Below, in pieces: positions 45,241-54,381 of a DNA stretch of 64,000 nt. The translations under genes and the position numbers were made by a program. The first letter of the stretch is position 1. Every line of letters starts with the position of its first letter. The stretch lies in contig NZ_JANCTD010000001.1 in NCBI RefSeq assembly GCF_024297185.1, positions 569,396-633,395 of the forward strand. Reading direction: 5' to 3'. The stretch comes from Lewinella sp. JB7 (GTDB taxonomy: Bacteria; Bacteroidota; Bacteroidia; Chitinophagales; Saprospiraceae). The notes below the pieces were generated by a model. That model saw only the letters and a list, made by a program, of their open reading frames with translations, made no database searches and had not been told where the DNA came from.

Positions 45241-46635
45241 TTATTCGGAAGAGCGAAGGTCCCCGGCACGCATCCGGTCGGCAAATGCCGTCAATTCCTT
45301 CACCACGGTGGGGTGTTGTGCGGCTACGTCGGTGGTTTCTCCCGGATCCTCCCGCAGATCGAAGAGCGACCGGCCGATGCTGTCGCGGCGGTAGGGCACG
45401 GGCATGCCGCCGGTAGCGGCAGGCTGACCTTCTTGGGAGGAATAGGGGTGGGGGAAGTGCAGTTTGTACCGACCGTCGGCACTCACGACGGCCTCCAGAC
45501 TGTCGAGCCAGTAGATGGCGTAGGGGGTGGGGGAGTCTCCCGCGGTGATGCCCAAAAAGTCGCTGAGTCGCTCGTGGCCGCTCAGTTCCCGGCCGGGGAG
45601 GGGCGCGCCGGTCAATTTCGCCAGGCTGGGCAGCAGGTCGATGGCCATCAGGTTCGCTCCGCTCACCCGGCCCGCCGGCGTATGCCCCGGCCAGTAGGTG
45701 ATCAGCGGCACCCGCACGCCGCCCTCGAAGCTGGTGGCCTTGCCCTCGCGGAAGGGGGTGCGGCCGGCGTGATCTCCGTAGCTCAGCCAGGGACCGTTGT
45801 CGCTGGAAAAAATGATGAGCGTATTGTCGCCCATGCCCCGCGCCTCCAGGGCCCGCCGAACTTCCCCGACCCCCGCGTCGATTTCGGCCATGACATCGGC
45901 GTACAGGCCCTTTCCGGTGGCAGGCAGGTAGTCAGGGTCTTCGGCCAGGGGCACGTGCGGCAGGGAGTGGGCCAGGTAGAGGAACAGGGGGCCGGTGGTG
46001 GCATCGTGATTTTCGATGACGCGCACGGCCGCTTCGTTGTACAGGCGGTTGAGGCTGGTGAAGTCGGAGAGGCTGTCCCGGAGCGTGGCGCCTTCGAGCA
46101 GGGGTACGCGGCGGGGGAAGTATTTCTGCGCCCAGGCCTCGGGGTGGCTGGCCCACATGTCATGACTGTACGGGATGCCGAGGTAGCTTTCGAAGCCCTG
46201 ATCGGTGGGCAGGTAGGGGGAGAAGTGACCGAGGTGCCACTTGCCCACCATGGCCGTGCGGTAACCCCGCCCCCGCAGAACCTCTGCGATGGTCGTTTCC
46301 TCGGGTGCCAGACCGCGCTTAGCCGTATGGTCCAGCGCGCCCCGCAGGCCCAGTCGGCCCGGGTACACGCCCGTCAGCAGGGCGGCCCGGCTAGCGGTAC
46401 AGACGGCCTGGGCTACCCGGAAGTTCGTGAACCGTACCCCCGCTTCGGCCAGTTCGTCCAGGTGGGGCGTCGTCACGTGGGTACCTCCGTAGGCCCCCAT
46501 GTCGGCATAACCCATATCGTCGGTGAAGATCAGAACAATGTTGGGCGTGGCGGTGGATTCGGTGGTCGTGGGCGCGGACGGTCGGCCCGAACAGGCCACG
46601 GCCAGGAGGCAAAGGGGAAGGAGGCGGTGCAGCAT
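45241..46635 (-). CDS. Sulfatase lipoprotein (formylglycine type)
   Basis: 464 residues with a lipoprotein signal peptide (LLAVACSG). Typical S1 sulfatase marks: NIVLIFTDDMGYADMGAYGG with the metal-binding Asp pair, the maturation signature CTASRAALLTG (Cys becomes formylglycine), and GKWHLG. The Ala in CTASR in place of the usual Pro is allowed. It hydrolyses sulfate esters, probably from marine polysaccharides; the substrate is unknown. It is divergent from the GH9 gene. Confidence 0.92.
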   Translation of the reverse strand: MLHRLLPLCLLAVACSGRPSAPTTTESTATPNIVLIFTDDMGYADMGAYGGTHVTTPHLDELAEAGVRFTNFRVAQAVCTASRAALLTGVYPGRLGLRGALDHTAKRGLAPEETTIAEVLRGRGYRTAMVGKWHLGHFSPYLPTDQGFESYLGIPYSHDMWASHPEAWAQKYFPRRVPLLEGATLRDSLSDFTSLNRLYNEAAVRVIENHDATTGPLFLYLAHSLPHVPLAEDPDYLPATGKGLYADVMAEIDAGVGEVRRALEARGMGDNTLIIFSSDNGPWLSYGDHAGRTPFREGKATSFEGGVRVPLITYWPGHTPAGRVSGANLMAIDLLPSLAKLTGAPLPGRELSGHERLSDFLGITAGDSPTPYAIYWLDSLEAVVSADGRYKLHFPHPYSSQEGQPAATGGMPVPYRRDSIGRSLFDLREDPGETTDVAAQHPTVVKELTAFADRMRAGDLRSSE

Positions 46636-46697
46636 TGCGAAAATATACGGACCTTCCCCATACCGTAATTGTTCCGTTTAGCTTCCCGACCGATCCC

Positions 46698-48440
46698 ATG
46701 CGTTACCTGCTGCTGTTCCCCTTCCTGTTTTTACTGCTGCACTGCGGAGGCGACGCGCCCGCGGGTCCGCCCAGTTTTGCCGACCGGGCCACCGCCCGCA
46801 TTCAGCTCAATCAGGTGGGTTACTACCCCGATCAGCCGATCCGCTTCACCTACGCAGACACCAGTTACGTCGGTGACCCCCTGCAATTCCGACCGGCAAC
46901 CGTTTTCTACGTCACCGATCTTTCCGGGGACAGCACGGTCCACGAAGGCACCCTCGGCGATACCCTCGACTGGCGTGAGCTGGCGGGGGTCGTGGCTCAG
47001 TCGACCCGCATCGATCCCCTGCCGGCGGGGGAGTACCGCATCTTTATCCCCGAAGTCGGCTACTCCCACCCCTTCCGCGTGGCCGAGAACGTGCTGCGGG
47101 AGGTCTTCGTGGGCTCCGTCCGCGGACTGTACTACCAACGCGCCGGACAGGCTCTGCCCGAGACCTACGCCGGGGAGTACGCCCGGGAAGCCGGTCACCC
47201 CGATACCGCGGTGCAGTTTCACCCGTCGAGCGGGCGGGAGGCCGGTAAGACGAGCAGTCCCGGCGGCTGGTACGATGCCGGAGACTTCAATAAGTACGTC
47301 GTCAACGGTGCCTTTCCGGTCGGCCAGTTGCTGGCCCTCTACGAAGACGTCGGCGACCCGGCCGCCGACGGCACCCTCAATATCCCCGAAAGCGGTAACG
47401 GCCGCAGCGATTACCTCGACGAGATCAAGTACGAACTCGACTGGCTACTCACGATGCAGGACGCGGACGGCGGCGTATTCCACAAGCTGACGACCCTGAA
47501 GTTCGCCGGTATGGTGATGCCCCGGGGAGCAACGAAACCGCGCTTTATCGTAGGCAAGAGTACGGCGGCCACCTTCGACTTTGCCGCCGCCGCCGCCCAG
47601 GCCGCCCGGGTGTACCGGGAGTACGACGCCGACTACGCCGACCGACTGCTCAGCGCCGCTCGCCACGCCTGGTCGTGGGGCATCGCCCACCCCGCCGAAT
47701 TCTTCCGCAATCCCCCCGACGTGAGCACCGGCGAGTACGGCGACGATAATGCCGACGACGAACGGGCCTGGGCAGCGGCCGAGCTCTTCGCCACCACGGG
47801 CGAACAGGAATTCTACAACGACCTCCAGGAAAATCCGCCCCGCGTACGCTTCGGCCCCGGGGTGGGGTGGACCGCTTACATGGGTAACCTCGCCGCCTTC
47901 ACCCTGCTGCGTCACCCCGATCGCGTACCGCGGGAATTTCACGACCGGCTGCGCGGACAGGTCATCACGCTGGCCGACAGCCTGCAGCTCGCCGTCGACG
48001 GCAACGCCTACCGGCAACCGATCACCGGTTTCGGGTGGGGGAGCAACTCCGATGTCGCGAATGCAGCTATGTTCCTGGCGGCGGCTCACCGGCAGACCCG
48101 GAACGCCGCCTACCTCAATGCCATGCGGGACTGCATGAACTACCTCCTGGGGCACAACCCCAACGCCGTTTGCTACCTCACGGGCTTCGGTACGCGGTCC
48201 CCGATGTTCATCCACCACCGCCAGAGCGCGGCGGACGGCATCGACGCCCCGGTCCCCGGTCTGCTCTCCGGCGGCCCCAACGAGCGGCAGCAGGATAAGG
48301 CCGACACCCGCTACCGCCCCGGCGTGGCCCCCATGCAGAGCTGGGCCGACCAGACCCCCAGCTACGCCAGCAACGAGATCTGCCTCAACTGGAACGCTCC
48401 CCTCACCTACGTGGCCGGCTACCTGGAAGCTCACCAGTAG
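46698..48440 (+). CDS. GH9 family glycoside hydrolase (endoglucanase type) lipoprotein
   Basis: 580 residues from ATG 46698; the frame extends upstream to 46635 but the lipoprotein signal (FLLLHCGG) starts here. Residues about 30-130 form the CelD-like Ig domain (IQLNQVGYYPDQ). The catalytic (alpha/alpha)6 domain follows with GGWYDAGDFNKYVV (catalytic Asp) and NEICLNWNAPLTYVAGYL (acid Glu). It cleaves beta-1,4-glucans or similar polymers at the cell surface. Confidence 0.92.
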   Translation: MRYLLLFPFLFLLLHCGGDAPAGPPSFADRATARIQLNQVGYYPDQPIRFTYADTSYVGDPLQFRPATVFYVTDLSGDSTVHEGTLGDTLDWRELAGVVAQSTRIDPLPAGEYRIFIPEVGYSHPFRVAENVLREVFVGSVRGLYYQRAGQALPETYAGEYAREAGHPDTAVQFHPSSGREAGKTSSPGGWYDAGDFNKYVVNGAFPVGQLLALYEDVGDPAADGTLNIPESGNGRSDYLDEIKYELDWLLTMQDADGGVFHKLTTLKFAGMVMPRGATKPRFIVGKSTAATFDFAAAAAQAARVYREYDADYADRLLSAARHAWSWGIAHPAEFFRNPPDVSTGEYGDDNADDERAWAAAELFATTGEQEFYNDLQENPPRVRFGPGVGWTAYMGNLAAFTLLRHPDRVPREFHDRLRGQVITLADSLQLAVDGNAYRQPITGFGWGSNSDVANAAMFLAAAHRQTRNAAYLNAMRDCMNYLLGHNPNAVCYLTGFGTRSPMFIHHRQSAADGIDAPVPGLLSGGPNERQQDKADTRYRPGVAPMQSWADQTPSYASNEICLNWNAPLTYVAGYLEAHQ

Positions 48441-48444
48441 CGGC

Positions 48445-49656
48445 TTATTCCTTCAGCACGGTCGTTACCTCTACCGTTTCGTGGAGGGTACGGTGTACTG
48501 GACAACGATCGGCGATCTGGAGTAGCCGTTCCTTCTGGTCGTCCGTCAGATCCCCCTTCAGCATAATGACCCGCTCGAAGTGATCGATCTTGGCGGGGCG
48601 GTCACTGGAGGCCTCCATATCGGTGGCGTAGTCTTTCTTGTGGTTAAGGTGGACCTGTACCTCCTCGACGACCCATTTCTTGCGGCGGGCGTACATCTGG
48701 ATGGTCATGGCCGTGCAGGCCCCGAGTCCGGCGCTCACGAGTTCGTAGGGGCCCGGTCCGAAGTCGTTGCCCCCCACCGACACGGGCTCGTCCGCGGTGA
48801 GGTGGTGGGGGCCGGCCATGACTTCGGTGGTGAAGCCCTCGGCCCCCAGCCGTACGGCAACCTTATGGTCGCTGCTTAGGGGACTACGCTCCGGCACGGG
48901 GAGGTAGCGTCCGCACCAACCGGCGATGACCCGTCCGGCGTAGTGGCTATCGGCCGCATCGGTGAGTAAGTGATCCGCCCCGTCAAGGCTGACGAAGCTC
49001 TTCGGGTGGCGGGCGGCGGTGTAGAGTTTCGCGGCTTCGTCGATGTTGACCGTACGGTCCTGGGGGGAGTGCATGATGAGCAGGGCGGCCCCGAGGGTCC
49101 CGATGTTTTCCTCGATCCGCTGGTTGTCCAGATCCTCGACGAACTGCCGGGCGATCCGGAAGGGCCGTCCGCCGATGTCGACCGTGGCGCTCCCCTCCCG
49201 CTCGATCTGCTCGATCTGCTCCGCGAAGTGTCGGGATACGTGGTCCGGCGCGAAGGGGGCGCCGATGGTGACCACCGCCCGCGTGGATTGGATCCGGGTC
49301 GCGGCGCAGAGCACGGCCGCTCCTCCCAGGCTATGGCCGACCAGCAGGGCGGGTGACGCGTGGTGCTCCGCGAGCCAGTCGGCCGCTGCCAGCAGATCGG
49401 AGACGTTGGTGGTGAAATTGGTGTCGACGAAGTCCCCCTCGCTCTCGCCGATTCCGGTAAAGTCGAGCCGCAGGACGGCAATGCCCACCAGATTCAGTTC
49501 GCGGCTGATGTTGCGGATGGCGGTGAGGGTGTTGCCGCAAGTAAAACAGTGGGCAAACAGGGCGTACGCGTGGGGGTGGCGGTTCACGGGAAGCTCCAGA
49601 CGACCGGACAACAGTTGACCAGATTGGTTCGGAAAGACGACTTTTTCAGTGTTCAA
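48445..49656 (-). CDS. Alpha/beta hydrolase-OsmC fusion protein
   Basis: 403 residues from TTG 49656, placed by the conserved NTEKVVFPNQSGQLLSG start; the frame is open to 49791 but those residues look non-coding. Residues 1-260 are an alpha/beta hydrolase with the nucleophile motif VGHSLGGAA and HCFTCGN. Residues 275-403 are an OsmC-like domain with the two reactive Cys sites (LGACTAMTI and RCPVHRTL). OsmC proteins reduce organic hydroperoxides; the fusion is common in bacteria. Confidence 0.85.
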   Translation of the reverse strand: MNTEKVVFPNQSGQLLSGRLELPVNRHPHAYALFAHCFTCGNTLTAIRNISRELNLVGIAVLRLDFTGIGESEGDFVDTNFTTNVSDLLAAADWLAEHHASPALLVGHSLGGAAVLCAATRIQSTRAVVTIGAPFAPDHVSRHFAEQIEQIEREGSATVDIGGRPFRIARQFVEDLDNQRIEENIGTLGAALLIMHSPQDRTVNIDEAAKLYTAARHPKSFVSLDGADHLLTDAADSHYAGRVIAGWCGRYLPVPERSPLSSDHKVAVRLGAEGFTTEVMAGPHHLTADEPVSVGGNDFGPGPYELVSAGLGACTAMTIQMYARRKKWVVEEVQVHLNHKKDYATDMEASSDRPAKIDHFERVIMLKGDLTDDQKERLLQIADRCPVHRTLHETVEVTTVLKE

Positions 49657-49680
49657 ACGGGCAGTATTTAAAACAAATTG

Positions 49681-49712
49681 TTTGTAAAAATGGACTTTGT
49701 TGTTTATTTTTG
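49681..49712 (+). promoter_or_regulatory. Bacteroidota-type promoter
   Basis: TTTG (49681-49684), 20 nt, and TATTTTTG (49705-49712) fit the TTTG/TAnnTTTG pattern of the primary sigma factor in Bacteroidota. It points at the small gene starting at 49732 or 49753. Confidence 0.7.
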
Positions 49713-49731
49713 TTGGGCCGCTTACGGGAAG

Positions 49732-50010
49732 ATGACGCCTCAAACTCAAAGCATGCCTACCCATAATACCAAAACCCCGGCCGGTTCCCAAACGACCCCG
49801 GACCGCAAGCCGACCAAGCTTCCCGACCCCGCCGACCGCGATCGCCTGCGCGACATCATTGTCGTGATCGTCACCTATCCCCTCACTCCCACGGAGAAGG
49901 CCAATAAACTCGCGGAGAAGAAACCCTGGCTGGAATTTATCTCCCTGTTTCTGAAGGTCCTGCTGGCGATCTACGCGATCTACGAGGCGGTGAGTAAGGG
50001 GGACGGATGA
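49732..50010 (+). CDS. Small protein with C-terminal membrane helix
   Basis: 92 residues from ATG 49732; ATG 49753 is equally possible given the promoter. The N-terminal half is polar and Pro/Thr/Lys-rich (KTPAGSQTTPDRKPTKLPDPADRD). It contains two hydrophobic segments (IIVVIVTYPL and LEFISLFLKVLLAIYAIYEAV). No family is recognised. A promoter lies 20 bp upstream, supporting it as a real gene. Confidence 0.6.
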   Translation: MTPQTQSMPTHNTKTPAGSQTTPDRKPTKLPDPADRDRLRDIIVVIVTYPLTPTEKANKLAEKKPWLEFISLFLKVLLAIYAIYEAVSKGDG

Positions 50011-50040
50011 GGGCGTATGGGCTAGTTGATCTTTTGCCCC

Positions 50041-51714
50041 TTAGTTCTCCGCCAAGTACTCGTGTACGAACTTGATCGCCATCGCCCCTTCGCCCACGGC
50101 GGAGGCCACGCGGTTCATGGCCCCGCTGCGCACGTCGCCGGCCGCAAAGATGCCCGGCTGACAGGTTTCCAGCAGGTAGGGATTGCGTTCAAGCGGCCAG
50201 GCCCTGCTACGTTCGGCGGTGGCGAGAAGATCGCGGCCGGTGACGATAAATCCTTTTTCGTCCGTCATGATCTGCCCGCGCTGCAGCCATTCCGTGCGGG
50301 GGCGCGATCCGATGAAGATGAACAAGGCGTCGGCGTCGACTTCGTAGGTGCTGTCGTCCGCCAGGTTCTTGAGCACGAGTCGTTCGACGTGGTCGTCGTT
50401 GCCGCACACCTTTACCACTTCCCGCTGCCCCTCGACGTGGATGTTGTCGATGGCCCCGATCTGCTCGATGAGGTAGCTCGACATACTGGAGGTCAGGTCG
50501 TCCTTACGGATGAGAATGGTCACCTGACTCGCGTACTTCGACAGGTACACCGCCCCCTGCCCGGCGCTGTTGCCGCCGCCGACCACGAAGACGTTGCGGT
50601 TTTCGCACGACCGCGCTTCCGTGATCGCCGCGCCGTAGTACACTCCCGCGCCGCTGAACCGGTCCGCCCCCTCGACCTCGAGCATCCGGTACTGCACGCC
50701 GGTGGTCAGGATGACGGAGCGGGTCTTGACCTGGCTGTCGTCGTCGAGCGTCAGGATCTTATAGTCGCCCTGGATCTCGATGTCGGTCACCTCCCGGGGA
50801 CTTACCACCTCTACGCCGAAGCGCAGGGTCTGGGCCATGGCGCGGCGGGTGAGTTCCGAACCCGATAGTCCGCTGGGGAAGCCGAGGTAGTTCTCGATGC
50901 GGCTGCTGCTGCCGGCCTGCCCCCCGGGTGCCCGCTTTTCGATGACCAGGGTACGCAGTCCCTCCGACCCGCCGTACACCGCCGCCGCCATGCCCGAGGG
51001 GCCGGAACCGATGATGACCACGTCGTAGAGATCCTTACTGGCCGTGGCGCTCATGCCCAGGGTTTCGGCCAGCTCGTCGAGTTCGGGGTCGCTCAGTGCG
51101 GTACCGTCTTCGAGCACTACGAGAGGAAGTTCCTTCACCTGACAGTGGTGCAGTTCGATCAGCTCCTTTCCTTTGGTGCCGCGGGCATCGATCCACTGGT
51201 AGGGGAGGAGGTTGCCGGCGAGCCAGTCCTTGACGTTATGCGACTTCGGGGAGTACTGGTAACCCACCACCCGGATCCCGTGGAAGGCCGGCCGGTAGCC
51301 CAGCTTCCAGTCTTCGAGCAGTTCGTCGAGGACGGGGAAAAGCTTTTCTTCCGGGGGATCCCAGGGTTTGAGCAGGTAATAATCGAGCTGCACGTCGTTG
51401 ATGGCCTTGATGGCGGCCTCCGTATCGCTGTAGGCGGTCAGGAGCACCCGCTTGGCCTTCGGGAACCGGGGCTTGGCCTTTTCCAGAAATTCCACGCCGA
51501 GCATTTCGGGCATCCGCTGGTCGGAGAGGAAAAGAGCGATCACCTCCCCCTTTTTCTTCAGGTCCGCCACGGCTTCCAGGGCCTCCGCGGCACTGGTGGT
51601 ACTGACGACGCGGTAGTCGTCCTTATACCGGTTGCGCAGATCGCGCTTCAGGGACCGGAGAACTTGCTCGTCGTCGTCGACGGATAGGATGATGGGTTTG
51701 CGGTCTCTGGCCAT
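50041..51714 (-). CDS. Response regulator fused to a thioredoxin-reductase-like flavoprotein
   Basis: 557 residues. A receiver domain (1-125) has VDDDEQ, the phosphoacceptor Asp in LFLSDQRMPEM and LLKPW. A thioredoxin-like linker domain follows (about 140-215). Residues 228-557 are the FAD/NADPH oxidoreductase (VVIIGSGPSGMAAAVYG; VFVVGGGNSAGQGAVYLS; GIFAAGDVRSGAMNRVASAVGEGAMA). The CxxC redox pair of true thioredoxin reductases is absent: GAGVYYGAAI stands in its place. It is preceded by a histidine kinase with a cyclic-nucleotide domain. Confidence 0.9.
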   Translation of the reverse strand: MARDRKPIILSVDDDEQVLRSLKRDLRNRYKDDYRVVSTTSAAEALEAVADLKKKGEVIALFLSDQRMPEMLGVEFLEKAKPRFPKAKRVLLTAYSDTEAAIKAINDVQLDYYLLKPWDPPEEKLFPVLDELLEDWKLGYRPAFHGIRVVGYQYSPKSHNVKDWLAGNLLPYQWIDARGTKGKELIELHHCQVKELPLVVLEDGTALSDPELDELAETLGMSATASKDLYDVVIIGSGPSGMAAAVYGGSEGLRTLVIEKRAPGGQAGSSSRIENYLGFPSGLSGSELTRRAMAQTLRFGVEVVSPREVTDIEIQGDYKILTLDDDSQVKTRSVILTTGVQYRMLEVEGADRFSGAGVYYGAAITEARSCENRNVFVVGGGNSAGQGAVYLSKYASQVTILIRKDDLTSSMSSYLIEQIGAIDNIHVEGQREVVKVCGNDDHVERLVLKNLADDSTYEVDADALFIFIGSRPRTEWLQRGQIMTDEKGFIVTGRDLLATAERSRAWPLERNPYLLETCQPGIFAAGDVRSGAMNRVASAVGEGAMAIKFVHEYLAEN

Positions 51715-51751
51715 AGTGTCGTGGATAAATACAATGATGTAATATGCAAGC

Positions 51752-53176
51752 TCAGGCCGCGGTCGTCCCTACCGGGAAGCACACGCGGAAAACCGTCCGG
51801 CCCGGTTCACTCTGAACATCGACCGAACCGTGGTGGTGCTCGACGACGCGGCGTACGATGTCCAGCCCCATGCCCGTTCCCTCCCCGATGGCCTTCGTGG
51901 TAAAGAAGGGCTCGAAGACCCGGCCCCGGATCTTTTCGGGGATGCCCGGACCGTTGTCCTCCACCTCTACGCACACGCAGTCGCGCTCCCGGAACGACCG
52001 GATGATCAGCTGGCCACCCCGCTCCGGCAGGGCATCGACGGCATTGGAAATAAGATTCGTCCACACCTGGTTCAACTCGCCGCCCATCGCCTTGATTTTG
52101 GGCACGTCCTGGTCGAGCTCCTGAATGATGGAAACGTTCTTCTTTTTGCACTGGTGGTTGAGCATCGTGACCGTGGAGCGTATGCCCTCGTGCACGTCCA
52201 CCGGCTCCAGGCTCGGCTCCTGGTCCATGTGGCTGTAGGTCTTGATCGAGCGGATCAGCTCGGCGATCCGGTTGCTGGCGGTCTGGATCTCACTCACCAG
52301 GCTGTGGGTGGTCAGGTTCGTCTCCATCCATTCCAGGATCGGTTCGAGCGCCCCGTCGGGCAGGGTGTCGGCCACCCGTTCCAGTTCGTCGGTGGTGAAC
52401 CCCCAGTCGGTAAGGGTATCCACGATCCGCTCGAGTTCCCCTACCCCCCGGTCCTCCAGCCAGTCGGTGAGTTCGTCGCTACGTTCCTCTCGCTCCATCA
52501 GACCGAGTGCCGCGCCTTCCCGGTCGCCGTCCATTTTGGCGAACAGAATTTCGCTTACCCGGTCCACGGACTCGGGCTCGATGCGCAGCGTGATCACCCG
52601 CTTGAACCGCTCCGGCGTCTGTACCAGGTGCTTGTGCAACTCCTGACTGCTGCGGACCATGGCGGAGGCCGGATTATTGAGTTCGTGGGCCAGTCCGGCG
52701 CTCATTTTTCCGAGAGCCATGAGCTTTTCGTCCATCAGCCGCATCTGCTGAAAATCGCGGACGCGGTTGGTCATGACCGACACCAGTGCCTGCGTAAGGG
52801 GATAGCTGGTATTGACCATTTCCACGAAACAGTCCCGGTGCAGCTCCAGCGCGTACACGTCCGCCGTGCAGATGCCGTCGGCCATCACCTCCGTCATCCG
52901 GCTGAAGGGGAGGACGCCCATAACGTAGGGTGCCTTCCAGATTCCCAGTTCCCGCTGCCGCCCCTCGCTTTCGCGCCGGATGACGTACTCCCCCCGCAGC
53001 ATCACCTGCATGTGGTCGACGGCGTCCCCGGCCCGGAACATCTTTTCGTCCTTCGGGTACATCACGTAGGTGGAGCGATCGATGAGCCACTGCAGGGCCT
53101 CATCGTCCACGTCCTTGAAGATGTCGAAGGCCCGCAGCTGGTCGAGCAGGTCGGAGGTTTTGGTCAGTTCCTTCAC
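51752..53176 (-). CDS. Histidine kinase with N-terminal cyclic-nucleotide-binding domain
   Basis: 474 residues from GTG 53176, with no membrane helix. Residues about 15-140 are a CRP/cNMP-type sensor domain (FRAGDAVDHMQVMLRGEYVIRRES). A helical middle region carries the HisKA site (GLAHELNNPASAMV) and the HATPase has N, G1 and G2 boxes (NLISNAVDALPERGG, DNGPGIPEKIRGRVFEPFFTTK, GTGMGLDIVRRVV). It lies 37 bp upstream of the receiver-flavoprotein fusion, its likely partner. Confidence 0.9.
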   Translation of the reverse strand: MKELTKTSDLLDQLRAFDIFKDVDDEALQWLIDRSTYVMYPKDEKMFRAGDAVDHMQVMLRGEYVIRRESEGRQRELGIWKAPYVMGVLPFSRMTEVMADGICTADVYALELHRDCFVEMVNTSYPLTQALVSVMTNRVRDFQQMRLMDEKLMALGKMSAGLAHELNNPASAMVRSSQELHKHLVQTPERFKRVITLRIEPESVDRVSEILFAKMDGDREGAALGLMEREERSDELTDWLEDRGVGELERIVDTLTDWGFTTDELERVADTLPDGALEPILEWMETNLTTHSLVSEIQTASNRIAELIRSIKTYSHMDQEPSLEPVDVHEGIRSTVTMLNHQCKKKNVSIIQELDQDVPKIKAMGGELNQVWTNLISNAVDALPERGGQLIIRSFRERDCVCVEVEDNGPGIPEKIRGRVFEPFFTTKAIGEGTGMGLDIVRRVVEHHHGSVDVQSEPGRTVFRVCFPVGTTAA

Positions 53177-53215
53177 GGGTGGGGGGGGATTATGCTGCTA
53201 CAACAGGGGCACTCC

Positions 53216-53569
53216 CTATTTGGGTCGGTCACCGAGCCCGAATACCACGGAGATGCCCCGTTCAGCCAGCGCCATCTGGGGCGGCGTGGCTTCCCCGAGC
53301 TTGGAGATCATGCGTTTGGTGCTGATGCTGCGGGTCTGGAACATGTCGGCCGAGCTTTCCTTGTCGAGGCCGCTGACCTCGTCGCTGGGGAGTCGCAGCA
53401 TCCAGGGGACGAGGTGGTAGTGGGCCTTCCAGTTGGTGATCGGAGCAATGACGCGTAGTGGCAGCCGACCGACACCGTCTTCGTTGAGGATAAGGGCCGG
53501 CCGTTTTTTCGAAATTTCGGCGCCGATGGTGGGGTCCAAATTGATCAGCCAGATTTCGCCGCGCTTCAT
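53216..53569 (-). CDS. MazF/PemK-type toxin
   Basis: 117 residues with the MazF fold: MKRGEIWLINLDPTIGAEISKKRPALIL at the start, PLRVIAPITNW, and SADMFQTRSISTKRM. Such toxins cut mRNA at short motifs. The start overlaps the antitoxin stop by 4 bp (ATGA). Confidence 0.88.
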   Translation of the reverse strand: MKRGEIWLINLDPTIGAEISKKRPALILNEDGVGRLPLRVIAPITNWKAHYHLVPWMLRLPSDEVSGLDKESSADMFQTRSISTKRMISKLGEATPPQMALAERGISVVFGLGDRPK

Positions 53570-53775
53570 TCCTCTTCGGTTTCGTGTTCCAGGTGGTAGA
53601 AGACGATCAGGTCTTCGTCGTCGTGGTAATCCAGGGTCATGACTTCGCTGGCGATGCCCATCAGGGTGGTCCGGCTGACCACGCCCTCCGCGTGCAGTTC
53701 GTTGAGGAGGCGGCCGAGCAGCTGAAGCTTTCGCTCCCGGTCCATACCGGCCAGCGGGTCGCGTGAGTCGTTCAT
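53566..53775 (-). CDS. Antitoxin partner of MazF-type toxin
   Basis: 69 residues from ATG 53775; a longer frame from 53973 is not supported. It is acidic at the C-terminus (EDLIVFYHLEHETEEE), as expected for a toxin-binding tail, and has helical DNA-binding-like sequence before it. It overlaps the toxin by 4 bp, which is the usual translational coupling. The call rests mainly on context. Confidence 0.7.
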   Translation of the reverse strand: MNDSRDPLAGMDRERKLQLLGRLLNELHAEGVVSRTTLMGIASEVMTLDYHDDEDLIVFYHLEHETEEE

Positions 53776-53983
53776 GCTTCGCCTAACGGGGATTCGGGCG
53801 GAAAGTGCGCGGCGGCGGGTGCGCGGGAGCGGGCGGTTGCCAACGGACCGATAATTCCCGGATTCGTCGACAATCCGCCTTGGGTCATCGGTAATTCTTG
53901 CGGGCGTGCAACGCCGCCGGCACTTTAGCGTCATTACCACGTAACTGATTAGGTTACAATCATTAACCCACAATTATTCAGCC

Positions 53984-54334
53984 ATGAGATCCTTGCTCTT
54001 TTTGTTCCTGCTCTGCTCCTGCGTCCCCGCCATTGCCGCTACGACCTTTGACGCCGAGCCTCTGATCACCCGGAGCGTCGTCGAAGACGGTATGCTATCC
54101 CTCACCCTGGCCAACCTCGAACAGGAGCGGACCCGGATCGAGATCCGCGACGCCAAGAACGACCGGGTGCTCTTCGGAACCACCGTGAAGAACCACAACG
54201 GCTACCGCACCAACTTCAACCTGGAAGAACTCGAAGCGGGCCGCTACGTGGTCACCGTGAAGAAGGGAGAAACCGTACGCCGGCAGATCATCCGCAAAAC
54301 GGAAGCCGGCATCATGTGCAGCGACTGGAACTAA
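53984..54334 (+). CDS. Small secreted protein
   Basis: 116 residues with a signal peptide (SLLFLFLLCSCVPAIA, cleavage near AIAA). The body is a single beta-sandwich-like domain (LSLTLANLEQERTRIEIRDAKNDRVLF), close to short secreted proteins of Bacteroidota (DUF3244-like); the family is uncertain. It lies 47 bp before gldD. Confidence 0.65.
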   Translation: MRSLLFLFLLCSCVPAIAATTFDAEPLITRSVVEDGMLSLTLANLEQERTRIEIRDAKNDRVLFGTTVKNHNGYRTNFNLEELEAGRYVVTVKKGETVRRQIIRKTEAGIMCSDWN

Positions 54335-54381
54335 TTCCGGTGGCCGGCAACCCACGGGGAGGCTTCAGGCGTTAGAGTCGC

